DNA from: Peptococcaceae bacterium
Lineage (GTDB): Bacteria > Bacillota > DSM-521 > Neomoorellales > Neomoorellaceae
Direction: 5' to 3'
DNA: 13,634 nucleotides
Assembly (NCBI GenBank): GCA_003509545.1
Contig: DOLC01000096.1
Coordinates: 1 to 13,634, forward strand
The notes beneath the pieces are model-generated. The model was given only the letters and a program-made list of their open reading frames with translations. It was not told the DNA's origin and made no database searches. Shown here piece by piece: positions 7,522 through 13,634 of the stretch (the stretch's first letter is position 1; each line of letters opens with the position of its first letter). Both the position numbers and the translations under genes were made by a program.

Positions 7522-7558
7522 AAAAAAGGCCGCAGCAGGATCCCCTCCTGCTACAGCC
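7522..7558 (-). terminator. Strong intrinsic terminator or attenuator
   Basis: On the minus strand a 13-bp stem (7558-7546 with 7540-7528, two G-U pairs) closes a GGGGA loop and runs directly into six T (7527-7522). It is placed to end the corrinoid protein/methyltransferase transcript. Only 23 bp remain before the kinase start codon, too little for a full promoter, so kinase expression must come from readthrough or from a promoter upstream of the hairpin. A TATAAT lies at 7586-7581 without a clear -35. That geometry would make the hairpin an attenuator. Confidence 0.8.
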
Positions 7559-7581
7559 GGGTGCTCTTCAATTTTATTAAA

Positions 7582-8379
7582 TTATACCACTAATTTTCCC
7601 GCCCGGGCAGCTGCAATGTATTCCAAACAGTAATCATCCTTACCCGCCACCGCTTTGGCCGCCGCCAGCAGAGACATGAGGGGGCGGTCCAAGGGGTCCA
7701 GGATAAAGGCATCCATGCCCACGGACAAACACATGACCATAAAGGCCCGGTTCAGCAGGCGCCTCTCCGGCAACCCGTAAGATATGTTGGAGAGGCCGCA
7801 GATAAGGTGGACCTGGGGATATTTTTGCCGCAGGATCCGCGTGCTCTCCAGGACTTCCACGCCGCAGGTGCTGCCGACGCCCAGGGGCTTCACCAAGGGA
7901 TCTAAATAAATATCCTCCTCCGGTACCCCCGCGTCCACCAGAGCGGGTACCAGTCTTCCGGCTACCCGCAGGCGATCTTCCACCGTTGCCGGCATACCGC
8001 CGTCGTCCATGAGGAGGGCTATGACCGAGGGCTTATACCGTTGGACCAAGGGCAATACCTCTTCCCAGCGCGTCCTTTCGGCGGTAATGGAGTTGATCAT
8101 GGCCTTGCCCTTGTGGTGGGCAAGGCCTGCCTCCATGGCCGCCGGGCTGGGGGTGTCGATGCATAGGGGAACGTCCACCACTTCCTGGACGATGTCTACC
8201 AACCAGGCCATTACTGCCGCTTCTTGGGCTAGGCTGGTACCGCAGTTGACATCAATAATATGTGCCCCCGCCTCCACCTGTTTTACCGCCAGCTCCTGGA
8301 GGTAGGCCTTGTCCCGCGCGGCAATGGCCTCCGCAATAGGCCTGCGACTGGAATTAATAAGCTCCCCGACAATAAGCAT
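7582..8379 (-). CDS. Methyltetrahydrofolate:corrinoid methyltransferase (MT-II)
   Basis: This 265-aa pterin-binding TIM barrel resembles AcsE/MetH and the MtgA/MtvA group. It should transfer methyl groups between the corrinoid protein and tetrahydrofolate, linking demethylation to one-carbon metabolism and, in acetogens, to the Wood-Ljungdahl pathway. Residues aligning with the known AcsE folate site are visible: IIDVN (41-45), D75 in CIDT, N96 in MINS, D160 in YLDPL and N198 in GLSNIS. The length is typical for the family. GGAGG is 7 nt before the ATG, and the gene starts 15 bp after the corrinoid protein gene, so the two are co-transcribed. A dihydropteroate synthase (FolP) is unlikely because of the AcsE-like spacing of the motifs and the context. 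AcsE proper is a less likely alternative, since no CODH/ACS genes are nearby. Confidence 0.9.
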   Translation of the reverse strand: MLIVGELINSSRRPIAEAIAARDKAYLQELAVKQVEAGAHIIDVNCGTSLAQEAAVMAWLVDIVQEVVDVPLCIDTPSPAAMEAGLAHHKGKAMINSITAERTRWEEVLPLVQRYKPSVIALLMDDGGMPATVEDRLRVAGRLVPALVDAGVPEEDIYLDPLVKPLGVGSTCGVEVLESTRILRQKYPQVHLICGLSNISYGLPERRLLNRAFMVMCLSVGMDAFILDPLDRPLMSLLAAAKAVAGKDDYCLEYIAAARAGKLVV

Positions 8380-8394
8380 GGTTCACCCTCCTGG

Positions 8395-9027
8395 TTACGC
8401 CAGGCCCAAGAGCTCCTTGACTTTGTCTACCGCCGAAGCCGCATCCGGGGCATAACCGTCGGCCCCGATTTCCTCGGCAAATTTCTGGGTTACGGGAGCT
8501 CCGCCCACGATGACCTTGATGGCATGCCGGTACGGCGCCAGCGCTTCCACCGTTTTCTTCATCTGCATCATGGTGGAAGTTAAGAGGGCCGAAAGGCCCA
8601 CCACCTGGGGCTTATACTCTTCCACAGCCTGGATAAATTTCTCCGGCGGCACGTCAATGCCGAGGTCGATCATTTTGAAGCCGGCGCCTTCCATCATCAT
8701 GATCACCAGGTTCTTGCCTATATCGTGAAGGTCTCCCTTTACCGTCCCGATGACCATAGTGCCCTTCTCTTGCAGGGCATCCCCAGTGAGCAGGGGTTTG
8801 ACCACGTCCATGCCGGCATGCATGGCCCGCGCCGCCACCAGGACCTCCGGGACGTACACTTCGTTGTTCTTGAACTTCACCCCGATGATGTTCATAGCGG
8901 CAATCAGGCCGTCGTTAATTATAGTACCGGGCGGCACTCCCTCTTCTACGGCGCGGGTCACGGCTTCCCGCACCTTGTTAGCATTACCGGCCATAAGGGC
9001 TTCTTTGATTTCTTCGAGAACCGGCAC
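8395..9027 (-). CDS. Methyltransferase corrinoid protein (MtaC/MtvC-like)
   Basis: This 210-aa protein is the methyl carrier of the system. A helical cap domain (about 1-85, with ARAMHAGMD) is followed by a cobalamin-binding domain with D99-L-H101-D-I-G104 for base-off/His-on cobalamin, the segment DLGIDVPP and a VIVGGAPVT loop, then GADGYAPDA near the end. MT-I loads a methyl group on its cobalt, MT-II removes it, and RACo repairs it. The start is GTG, with GGGGGAGAGGG close upstream. It lies 110 bp after pyrE and 15 bp before MT-II. The upstream gap holds an inverted repeat overlapping a possible promoter, suggesting specific control separate from pyrE. The exact substrate class (methanol, vanillate, methylamine or other) cannot be told from this protein alone. 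Confidence 0.93.
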   Translation of the reverse strand: MPVLEEIKEALMAGNANKVREAVTRAVEEGVPPGTIINDGLIAAMNIIGVKFKNNEVYVPEVLVAARAMHAGMDVVKPLLTGDALQEKGTMVIGTVKGDLHDIGKNLVIMMMEGAGFKMIDLGIDVPPEKFIQAVEEYKPQVVGLSALLTSTMMQMKKTVEALAPYRHAIKVIVGGAPVTQKFAEEIGADGYAPDAASAVDKVKELLGLA

Positions 9028-9076
9028 GTCCCTCTCCCCCTAATAGCATAATTTTTGGGCATTGTTCTTACTTTCT

Positions 9077-9105
9077 AGTCTATTCTTATCTTTAGACGAG
9101 GACAA
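9077..9105 (-). promoter_or_regulatory. Possible promoter of the corrinoid protein gene
   Basis: On the minus strand TTGTCC (9105-9100) and TAGACT (9082-9077) are separated by 17 bp; each matches four of six bases of the sigma-A consensus. The -35 overlaps the inverted repeat at 9101-9120, an arrangement typical for an operator. The match is modest. Confidence 0.35.
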
Positions 9106-9120
9106 GGATAAATCCTTGTC
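9101..9120. promoter_or_regulatory. Perfect 9-bp inverted repeat, likely operator
   Basis: GACAAGGAT and ATCCTTGTC flank a 2-bp centre. A further CTTGTCA at 9134-9140 repeats the right arm (9115-9121) as a direct repeat 19 bp away, reaching into the pyrE stop codon. No T-run follows on either strand, so it is not a terminator. It could bind the AraC-type regulator encoded at 4006-5643 or another dimeric regulator. Confidence 0.55.
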
Positions 9121-9137
9121 ATAGGTTTGCTTTCTTG

Positions 9138-9713
9138 TCACAAATTGCGGCTTCCCGGCTTCACCGCCTGCAGCCCCTGCCGGCACAGGGGGCATTCCTC
9201 TGGAGGATAGGCGCTTATTTCCAAGGAGAGCAGGGCCCGCAGGGGAACCCCCAGGTCCACTTTGCCACCGCTCCGGTCTACAAAAGCGCCCACTCCCACC
9301 GGTTGGGCACCCCGTTCCCTTACCACCCGCAGGACCTCTTTAACAGACCCACCAGTGGTAATTACGTCCTCTACCACCAGGACCCTGTCCCCGCTTCCCA
9401 ATTGAAATCCCCTCCGCAGGGTCATCTCTCCCTGTATCCTCTCGGTAAAGAGAGCTCGCGCCTTCAAAGCCCGGGCCACTTCGTAGGCTATGATAATGGC
9501 CCCGGTGGCCGGGCCCACCACGGCGGTTATCCCCTGGCCCTCGTAATGTTCCGCCAGGGCCGCGCAAAGCTTGGCCGCCTCCTCGGGATACTGCAAAACC
9601 TGGGCGCACTGCAGATAGCGTTCGGCGTGAAGTCCGGAGGTTAAAATAAAGTGGCCTTCCCAGAGAACTCCGGTACGGCGAAAAATATCCAGCACTTCCT
9701 CTGCTGCGATCAT
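9138..9713 (-). CDS. pyrE: Orotate phosphoribosyltransferase
   Basis: It converts orotate and PRPP to orotidine 5'-monophosphate in UMP synthesis. The 191-aa protein carries the PRPP-binding signature VLVVEDVITTGG (about 111-122), a type I phosphoribosyltransferase mark, and an N-terminal GHFILTSGLHA segment typical of PyrE. The C-terminus has a CPLC pair and a KPGSR ending. I take the ATG at 9713 because AAGGAG sits 6 nt upstream. The frame is open to a TTG at 9737, overlapping the pyrD stop, but that start has no well-spaced ribosome binding site. It follows pyrD by about 20 bp in one operon. The usual neighbour pyrF is absent. Confidence 0.93.
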   Translation of the reverse strand: MIAAEEVLDIFRRTGVLWEGHFILTSGLHAERYLQCAQVLQYPEEAAKLCAALAEHYEGQGITAVVGPATGAIIIAYEVARALKARALFTERIQGEMTLRRGFQLGSGDRVLVVEDVITTGGSVKEVLRVVRERGAQPVGVGAFVDRSGGKVDLGVPLRALLSLEISAYPPEECPLCRQGLQAVKPGSRNL

Positions 9714-9719
9714 CTCCAT

Positions 9720-9725
9720 CTCCTT
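9720..9725 (-). promoter_or_regulatory. Ribosome binding site deciding the pyrE start
   Basis: AAGGAG on the minus strand is 6 nt before the ATG at 9713 and immediately before an ATG at 9719, which is too close to use. This favours the 191-aa product. Confidence 0.6.
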
Positions 9726-9733
9726 CCCGCTTT

Positions 9734-10651
9734 TCAAACCTCTAGGGCGCCGATAATTTGGTTGACGTCCTCGATGTTATGCTGGAGCAGATAAGCTTCG
9801 AGACCGGCAATTATCTCCGCCATGGCGCGGGGATTCACCAGGTTGGCAGTACCCACGGCTACCGCCCGGGCACCGGCCAGGAGGAACTCCAGGGCATCGG
9901 TAGCAGTCATAATGCCCCCCATACCAATGACGGGTATCATTACCTCCCTGGCCACCCGCCAGACGCAATAAAGGGCCACGGGCTTCACGGCTGGCCCGCT
10001 CAAACCCCCGGAGATATTGCCCAGAACCGGCCGCCGCCTCTCCAGGTCTACGGCCATACCCTGGAGGGTGTTAATTAGGGAAACAGCATCCGCCCCTGCC
10101 GCCTCCACCCCTTTAGCTACGGCCACCACATCGGTAACGTTGGGACTTAACTTAGCGATTATAGGCAGCGTGGTAACCCGGCGTACGGCCCTGATGAGCC
10201 GGGCGGCCTGCTCCGGGCTGCTCCCAAAGGCCAGGCCCCCTTCCTTTACATTAGGACAGGAAATGTTCACTTCCAAGGCCGCCACCCCGTCCACACCGTC
10301 CAGGCGCCGGGCCAGTTCCACGTATTCTTCAAGGGTTCTCCCTGCAATATTGACAATGACGGGCGGGCGCAACTGCCGCAGGAACGGCATCTTTTCCCGG
10401 AGGAAGACCTCCAGGCCGGGATTCTGCAGTCCGATGGAGTTAAGGAGGCCAGCCGGGGTTTCCGCTACGCGGGGCGGGGGGTTACCAGGAGTGGGTTCCA
10501 GGGTCACACTCTTAGTTACAATGGCCCCCAGGGAATTCAGGTCCAGGTATCCTTCGTACTCCTCCCCGAAGCCGAAGGTACCGGAGGCCGGCATTACGGG
10601 GTTCTGCAGGCGCAAACCTGCCAGCTCAACCTCCATTCGGGGTTTAACCAT
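9734..10651 (-). CDS. pyrD: Dihydroorotate dehydrogenase, class 1B catalytic subunit
   Basis: The FMN-containing TIM-barrel subunit oxidises dihydroorotate to orotate and passes electrons to PyrK and NAD+. Visible marks are NPVMPASGTFGFG (17-29), KSVTLEPTPGNPPPR (47-61), NSIGLQNPG (71-79), NISCPNVKEGG (129-139) with C132 as the expected class 1 catalytic residue, and a C-terminal VIGMGGI plus AVAVGTA for FMN phosphate binding. The length of 305 aa is normal for PyrDB. I take the ATG at 10651 with AAAGGGAG about 7 nt upstream; an open extension to 10720 would overlap pyrK and adds an unlikely Arg-rich leader. The gap to pyrK is 13 bp. The pairing with PyrK excludes the fumarate-dependent class 1A type. 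Confidence 0.95.
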   Translation of the reverse strand: MVKPRMEVELAGLRLQNPVMPASGTFGFGEEYEGYLDLNSLGAIVTKSVTLEPTPGNPPPRVAETPAGLLNSIGLQNPGLEVFLREKMPFLRQLRPPVIVNIAGRTLEEYVELARRLDGVDGVAALEVNISCPNVKEGGLAFGSSPEQAARLIRAVRRVTTLPIIAKLSPNVTDVVAVAKGVEAAGADAVSLINTLQGMAVDLERRRPVLGNISGGLSGPAVKPVALYCVWRVAREVMIPVIGMGGIMTATDALEFLLAGARAVAVGTANLVNPRAMAEIIAGLEAYLLQHNIEDVNQIIGALEV

Positions 10652-10664
10652 ATTCGGTCTCCCT

Positions 10665-11444
10665 TTACCATACAATTTTCTCCGCCGGAAAGACCGGACC
10701 GGCGGAACACACGTTTTCATAGGCTATGCTGCCGTCTTCCCCATATAAGGCCACCACGCACCCCCGGCAGGCACCGAGACCGCAGGCCATCCGCTCCTCC
10801 AGGGATACTTCGGCCGGTATTCCTCTTTGGCCAGCCAGCTTGGCCACTTCAGCCAACATGGCCCGCGGTCCGCAGGCGAAGATCCCGTCGTATTGTTTGT
10901 ACTCCAAATGCCGGGCCAGGAGGGAGGTGACCGGCCCCGCAAAGCCCGCACTGCCGTCATCGGTGGCCCTTTGCACCTCTACGGCGAGGCCTTGGAGGGT
11001 TTCCAGCCGCAAGAGGCCGTCGCGGCTGCGGGCTCCTACATAGAGGGTAACCTGGTAACCCCCCGCAGCGGCCACCCGGGCCAAGAAAAAAAGGGGGGCT
11101 ATGCCCAATCCTCCGGCCACCAGGGCCACCCTCGGACCCGGCGGCAGAGTAAAACCGCGGCCGAGGGGACCCAGGCCGTCCAGGAAATCCCCGGGCCGTC
11201 GCCCGGCCAGCCAGGCGGTCCCCCTGCCCACCACTTGGTAAAGGAGCTCCAATTCCTGCCTGGCAGGATTATAATCGTGAATACTTAACGGCCGCCGCAA
11301 CAGGGGATCCCAGGAAGACCCGCACCGGAGGTGGACAAACTGACCCGGCCGAGGGCCGGGAAGCGCCGTTCTCAAGCGCAGGTGGTAGATGTCGGGGCCT
11401 ACGGCCGTGTTGGCCACCACCTCGCCCTGCCACAAAGAAGACAT
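10665..11444 (-). CDS. pyrK: Dihydroorotate dehydrogenase electron transfer subunit
   Basis: This 259-aa FAD and [2Fe-2S] protein takes electrons from PyrD to NAD+. In order it has a flavin-binding barrel with RRPLSIHD (50-57), a nucleotide-binding domain with VAGGLGIAPL (109-118) and FACGPRAML (189-197), and the C-terminal cluster motif C221-x4-C226-x2-C229-x16-C246 typical of PyrK. It is the first gene of a short pyrK-pyrD-pyrE unit. The ATG at 11444 has only a distant GGGAG (13 nt), but an in-frame TAG just upstream rules out an earlier start nearby. Upstream is a 441-bp gap instead of carB or pyrC, so the usual pyr operon is split in this genome. Confidence 0.95.
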   Translation of the reverse strand: MSSLWQGEVVANTAVGPDIYHLRLRTALPGPRPGQFVHLRCGSSWDPLLRRPLSIHDYNPARQELELLYQVVGRGTAWLAGRRPGDFLDGLGPLGRGFTLPPGPRVALVAGGLGIAPLFFLARVAAAGGYQVTLYVGARSRDGLLRLETLQGLAVEVQRATDDGSAGFAGPVTSLLARHLEYKQYDGIFACGPRAMLAEVAKLAGQRGIPAEVSLEERMACGLGACRGCVVALYGEDGSIAYENVCSAGPVFPAEKIVW

Positions 11445-11516
11445 GGGACGCTATCAGCTCCCTTAAGAACAGAGGCTCCCTTTTACGTTGAGGCTACCCC
11501 GAAAATAGCTTCTCTC

Positions 11517-11551
11517 CGGGCCGGCATTGTTTTTGTTTGCATGCCGGCCCG
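11517..11551 (-). promoter_or_regulatory. Strong GC stem-loop in the pyrK leader
   Basis: An 11-bp perfect stem (11517-11527 with 11541-11551, core GGGCCGGCAT/ATGCCGGCCC) closes a 13-nt loop. On neither strand is it followed directly by a run of T, so it is not a standard terminator. It lies about 75 bp before the pyrK start and could be a protein-binding or mRNA-stabilising element. Confidence 0.4.
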
Positions 11552-11600
11552 TTGTTTTCATCCTTCTGCTGGTGCCGCTCGGGGGCATGGATGTCTACCC
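11551..11600 (-). repeat. Dispersed 50-bp repeat box, copy 2
   Basis: This matches 111-160 with a 24-base identical core (11555-11578). It ends where the GC stem-loop begins. Relative to the sigma-H-like promoter the two boxes are in the opposite order from the left-hand copy, so the locus is not a simple duplication. Confidence 0.5.
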
Positions 11601-11707
11601 GCAACTTGGGCTCCCTTTCCGCCCCGCGTTCTCCCCGAGGGCCGCTACAGGCGGAAGCCGCCCCCTAGGAAGACGAGAGAGAAACTCCCTGCTTTTCCAC
11701 GAATTGC

Positions 11708-11726
11708 TCCCTAAGGAGGGAGGCCC
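11708..11726 (-). repeat. Repeated hairpin box, copy 2
   Basis: CTCCCT-AAGG-AGGGAG followed by GCC resembles the box at 84-103 except for one base in the loop region and at the arm ends. It lies about 90 bp downstream of the sigma-H-like promoter at 11812-11836. Confidence 0.4.
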
Positions 11727-11811
11727 TTAACAGGTTCCCTTTTCCGACCCCTTACCGCGGTCCGGCCGGGGATCCTGCTCGCTAGCCTGCGGTGAAACTC
11801 TAAGGTAGATT

Positions 11812-11836
11812 TTTCGACACACTTTACTCCCTTCCT
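11812..11836 (-). promoter_or_regulatory. Sigma-H-like promoter, right copy
   Basis: On the minus strand AGGAAGG (11836-11830) and GTCGAAA (11818-11812) are 11 bp apart, fitting RnAGGAWWW/RnnGAAT with deviations in the last bases. TGTCGAA here also fits the Spo0A box TGNCGAA, so sporulation control is an alternative reading. It could produce a roughly 360-nt leader for pyrK or a separate small RNA. Confidence 0.4.
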
Positions 11837-11848
11837 GCCGCTGCCGGC

Positions 11849-11871
11849 AAAAAATAGGCCGGAGCCTCCGG
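11849..11871 (-). terminator. Probable terminator of the metal ATPase gene
   Basis: On the minus strand a compact CCGGA-GGC-TCCGG hairpin (11871-11859) is followed by CCTA and six T (11854-11849). It begins 15 bp after the stop codon. The stem is short but GC-only except for one pair. Confidence 0.5.
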
Positions 11872-11885
11872 GACGGAGTTACCTG

Positions 11886-13634
11886 CTACCTTTCCGGGCG
11901 AAGGTTCCAAAGCCGCATGCCGTTTAGGGTAACCAGAATAGTGGCTCCCACATCGGCCAGGATGGCCAGCCACAGGGTGAGCCACCCCGGGAACACGGCC
12001 AGTACGGCCAGGGCTTTGAGGGCCAGGGAAAATACTATATTCTGCCGGATGATATTTAGAGCCGCCCGGCTGAGGCGGATGATGAAGGGCAGCTTTTTCA
12101 GGTCGTCGGCCATAAGGACGATATCCGCGGTTTCCAATGCGGCACTCGTTCCCGCACCTCCCATGGCAATGCCGACTGTAGCCACCGCCAGGGCCGGTGC
12201 ATCGTTAATGCCGTCGCCTACCATGGCTACCTTTCGGTAGCGCCTGAGGAGGTCCCGGAGGGCCTCCACCTTGTCTTCCGGCAGGAGTTCGGCCCGGTAC
12301 TCGTCGATCCCCGCCCTGGCCGCTATACTCCGGGCAGTAGCTTCGTTATCCCCTGTAAGCATAATGGTGCGGCGGATACCTGCCTCTTTGAGGCCCGCAA
12401 TGGCCGCTGGGCTGTCCTCCCGCACCTCATCGCCCACGGCTATAATACCTAGCATTTCCTTCTCCGTACCCACCACCACAGCCGTTTTGCCTTCTTCCTG
12501 CAGGCGGCGCACCAGCGCGGCTAAGGGCCCGTCCACTATTCCCAGCTCCCTGAACAGCCGCAGGTTCCCTATATAAATAGTTTCTCCCCGGACGGCCCCT
12601 TTGCCTCCGCGGCCCGGTAAAGCGGTATAATCCTCGGAAGGAACCACCTCCAGGCCCCGGGTCTCCGCCGCCTTCTTAATGGCCCCAGCCAAAGGATGTT
12701 CTGAACGCGCCTCTAGCGCTGCGGCCATCTGAAGCACCGCCTCTGCCGACACGGGGCCTAAGGGGACGATGTCGGTGACCACAGGTTCTCCCTTAGTAAG
12801 AGTCCCCGTCTTGTCAAAGGCCACTGCCTGGAGGCCCGCCGCCTCCTCCAGGTACAGGCCGCCCTTTATGAGGACTCCCTTCCGGGCGGCATTGCCGATG
12901 GCGCTGACAATGGCCACCGGCGTAGAAACCACCAGGGCGCACGGGCAGGCAACAATTAAAAGGGCCAGACCCCTGTAAATCCAAGGCTCCCACGGATATC
13001 CAAGCAGCAAGGGCAGAAGCACCCCGAGCCCTACGGCCAGGGCGAGGACCACCGGCGTATACACCTTGGCGAAACGGTCTACCAGGACCTGAGAAGCCGC
13101 CCGCCGGGATTGGGCTTCCTCCACCAAGTGGAGGATACGGGCCAGGGTGGTGTCCTGCACCAGTTTGGTGACTTCCACCTCCAAGAAGCCGTAGGTGTTA
13201 AGGCTACCGGCGTAAACTTCATCCCCCGCTCCTTTCTCCACAGGCATGGATTCCCCGGTAATGGGCGACTCGTCCACGGCCGATTCTCCTTTGAGAATGC
13301 GGCCGTCCATGGCTATCCTCTCCCCCGGCCGGACGACCATGATATCTCCCACCCCGATCTCCTCTACGGGGATTTCCATTTCTTTCCCATCTGCGCGCCG
13401 GATCCTAGCCCTCCGGGGGGCAATAGCCATCAATCCGTGAATCGATTGGCGCACCCGCCCTATGGTCCAGGACTCCAGCACTTCGGAAAGGGAGTAAAGA
13501 AAGGCCACCACCGCCCCCTCCCTCCATTCGCCTATGGCCATGGCTCCGGCGAGGGCCAGGGTCATGAGGACGCTCATGTTGAAGTCCAGGCGGGGCAGGG
13601 AATAGGCGGCCCGTCGGAAGTTGCCCCACCCGCC
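11886..13634 (-). CDS. Zn/Cd/Pb-type P1B ATPase, partial (CadA/ZntA-like)
   Basis: The reading frame continues beyond the right edge, so this is the C-terminal 582 residues of a heavy-metal efflux ATPase in the cytoplasmic membrane. Residues before the first internal Met (GGWGNFRRA..., then DFN) already match the family, so that Met is not the start. Visible marks: TGES in the actuator domain (about 126-129), CPCAL in the metal-translocating helix (230-234), DKTGTLT with the phosphorylated Asp (274-280), SEHPL (311-315), LTGDN, and GDGINDAP (about 473-480). In the last two helices, a Lys in FSLALKAL and the ADVGAT motif are marks of the P1B-2 subgroup for Zn(II), Cd(II) and Pb(II). The N-terminal metal-binding domain is outside the window. 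No regulator such as CadC/ArsR is visible. It is probably functionally unrelated to the genes on its left. Confidence 0.93.
   Translation of the reverse strand, partial: GGWGNFRRAAYSLPRLDFNMSVLMTLALAGAMAIGEWREGAVVAFLYSLSEVLESWTIGRVRQSIHGLMAIAPRRARIRRADGKEMEIPVEEIGVGDIMVVRPGERIAMDGRILKGESAVDESPITGESMPVEKGAGDEVYAGSLNTYGFLEVEVTKLVQDTTLARILHLVEEAQSRRAASQVLVDRFAKVYTPVVLALAVGLGVLLPLLLGYPWEPWIYRGLALLIVACPCALVVSTPVAIVSAIGNAARKGVLIKGGLYLEEAAGLQAVAFDKTGTLTKGEPVVTDIVPLGPVSAEAVLQMAAALEARSEHPLAGAIKKAAETRGLEVVPSEDYTALPGRGGKGAVRGETIYIGNLRLFRELGIVDGPLAALVRRLQEEGKTAVVVGTEKEMLGIIAVGDEVREDSPAAIAGLKEAGIRRTIMLTGDNEATARSIAARAGIDEYRAELLPEDKVEALRDLLRRYRKVAMVGDGINDAPALAVATVGIAMGGAGTSAALETADIVLMADDLKKLPFIIRLSRAALNIIRQNIVFSLALKALAVLAVFPGWLTLWLAILADVGATILVTLNGMRLWNLRPER

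Larger units (their letters stand above)
11445..11885. other. Intergenic region upstream of pyrK
   Basis: This 441-bp stretch has no supported protein gene; the plus-strand ORFs through it are low-complexity and lack ribosome binding sites. On the minus strand, from right to left, it holds a weak terminator of the ATPase gene (11849-11871), a sigma-H-like promoter (11812-11836), a repeated hairpin box (11708-11726), a small GGCGG/CCGCC hairpin (11650-11662), a dispersed repeat box (11551-11600) and an 11-bp GC-rich stem (11517-11551). I see no PyrR-binding attenuator motif and no T-rich run before pyrK. Confidence 0.6.

Noticed and set aside
9028..9137. Cobalamin riboswitch upstream of the corrinoid gene
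   Set aside because: The gap is only 110 bp and I find no B12-box sequence here or in the other intergenic gaps.
9734..10720. Longer PyrD start at 10720
   Set aside because: It overlaps pyrK and adds an Arg-rich leader; the ATG at 10651 has a good ribosome binding site and gives the usual family length.
11445..11885. PyrR-binding attenuator before pyrK
   Set aside because: No match to the PyrR-binding loop sequence and no terminator with a T-run just before pyrK.
13405..13629. Minus-strand 74-aa ORF at the right edge
   Set aside because: It is out of frame with the ATPase, whose conserved residues continue through the same bases to the edge.

Overview
All of the genes I can support in this 13.6 kb window lie on the minus strand, so the biological reading direction is right to left. 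High GC, frequent TTG/GTG starts, sigma-H-like promoter sequences, a PyrK-type dihydroorotate dehydrogenase and a complete corrinoid methyltransferase set suggest a GC-rich, anaerobic, probably acetogenic or thermophilic member of the Firmicutes (Moorella/Thermanaeromonas-like). This assignment is inferred from gene content; I could not run a search.

Layout in transcription order: (a) 13634-11886, the 3' part of a Zn/Cd/Pb-type P1B ATPase, cut by the right edge, followed by a weak terminator. (b) 11885-11445, a 441-bp gap with a sigma-H-like promoter, two sequence boxes also found near the left edge, and a strong GC hairpin. (c) 11444-9138, pyrK-pyrD-pyrE, a fragment of the pyrimidine pathway. 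(d) 9137-9028, a short gap with a perfect 9-bp inverted repeat and a matching direct repeat overlapping a possible promoter. (e) 9027-7582, a corrinoid protein and a methyltetrahydrofolate-type methyltransferase, ending at a strong intrinsic terminator or attenuator. (f) 7498-1267, four overlapping genes: a corrinoid-binding/PocR/histidine-kinase fusion, a YesN-like response regulator with an AraC-type HTH, a RACo-type corrinoid activase and a URO-D-family methyltransferase. (g) 1129-413, a membrane-anchored protein of unknown function. (h) 412-1, a gap holding a second sigma-H-like promoter that reads through the same boxes to a terminator-like hairpin, possibly a small RNA.

Together (e) and (f) form a full four-part methyl-transfer system: MT-I (URO-D family) moves a methyl group from an unknown donor such as a methoxy-aromatic to the corrinoid protein; MT-II (DHPS/AcsE fold) passes it to tetrahydrofolate; RACo re-reduces corrinoid that has oxidised to Co(II). 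The most striking element is the sensor kinase. Its first ~210 residues are a full corrinoid-protein module, close in sequence to the stand-alone corrinoid protein 0.9 kb away, followed by a PocR ligand-binding domain and a LytS/YesM-type kinase. It looks like a cytoplasmic sensor that may read corrinoid methylation or redox state, or the methyl donor itself, and adjust expression of the pathway.
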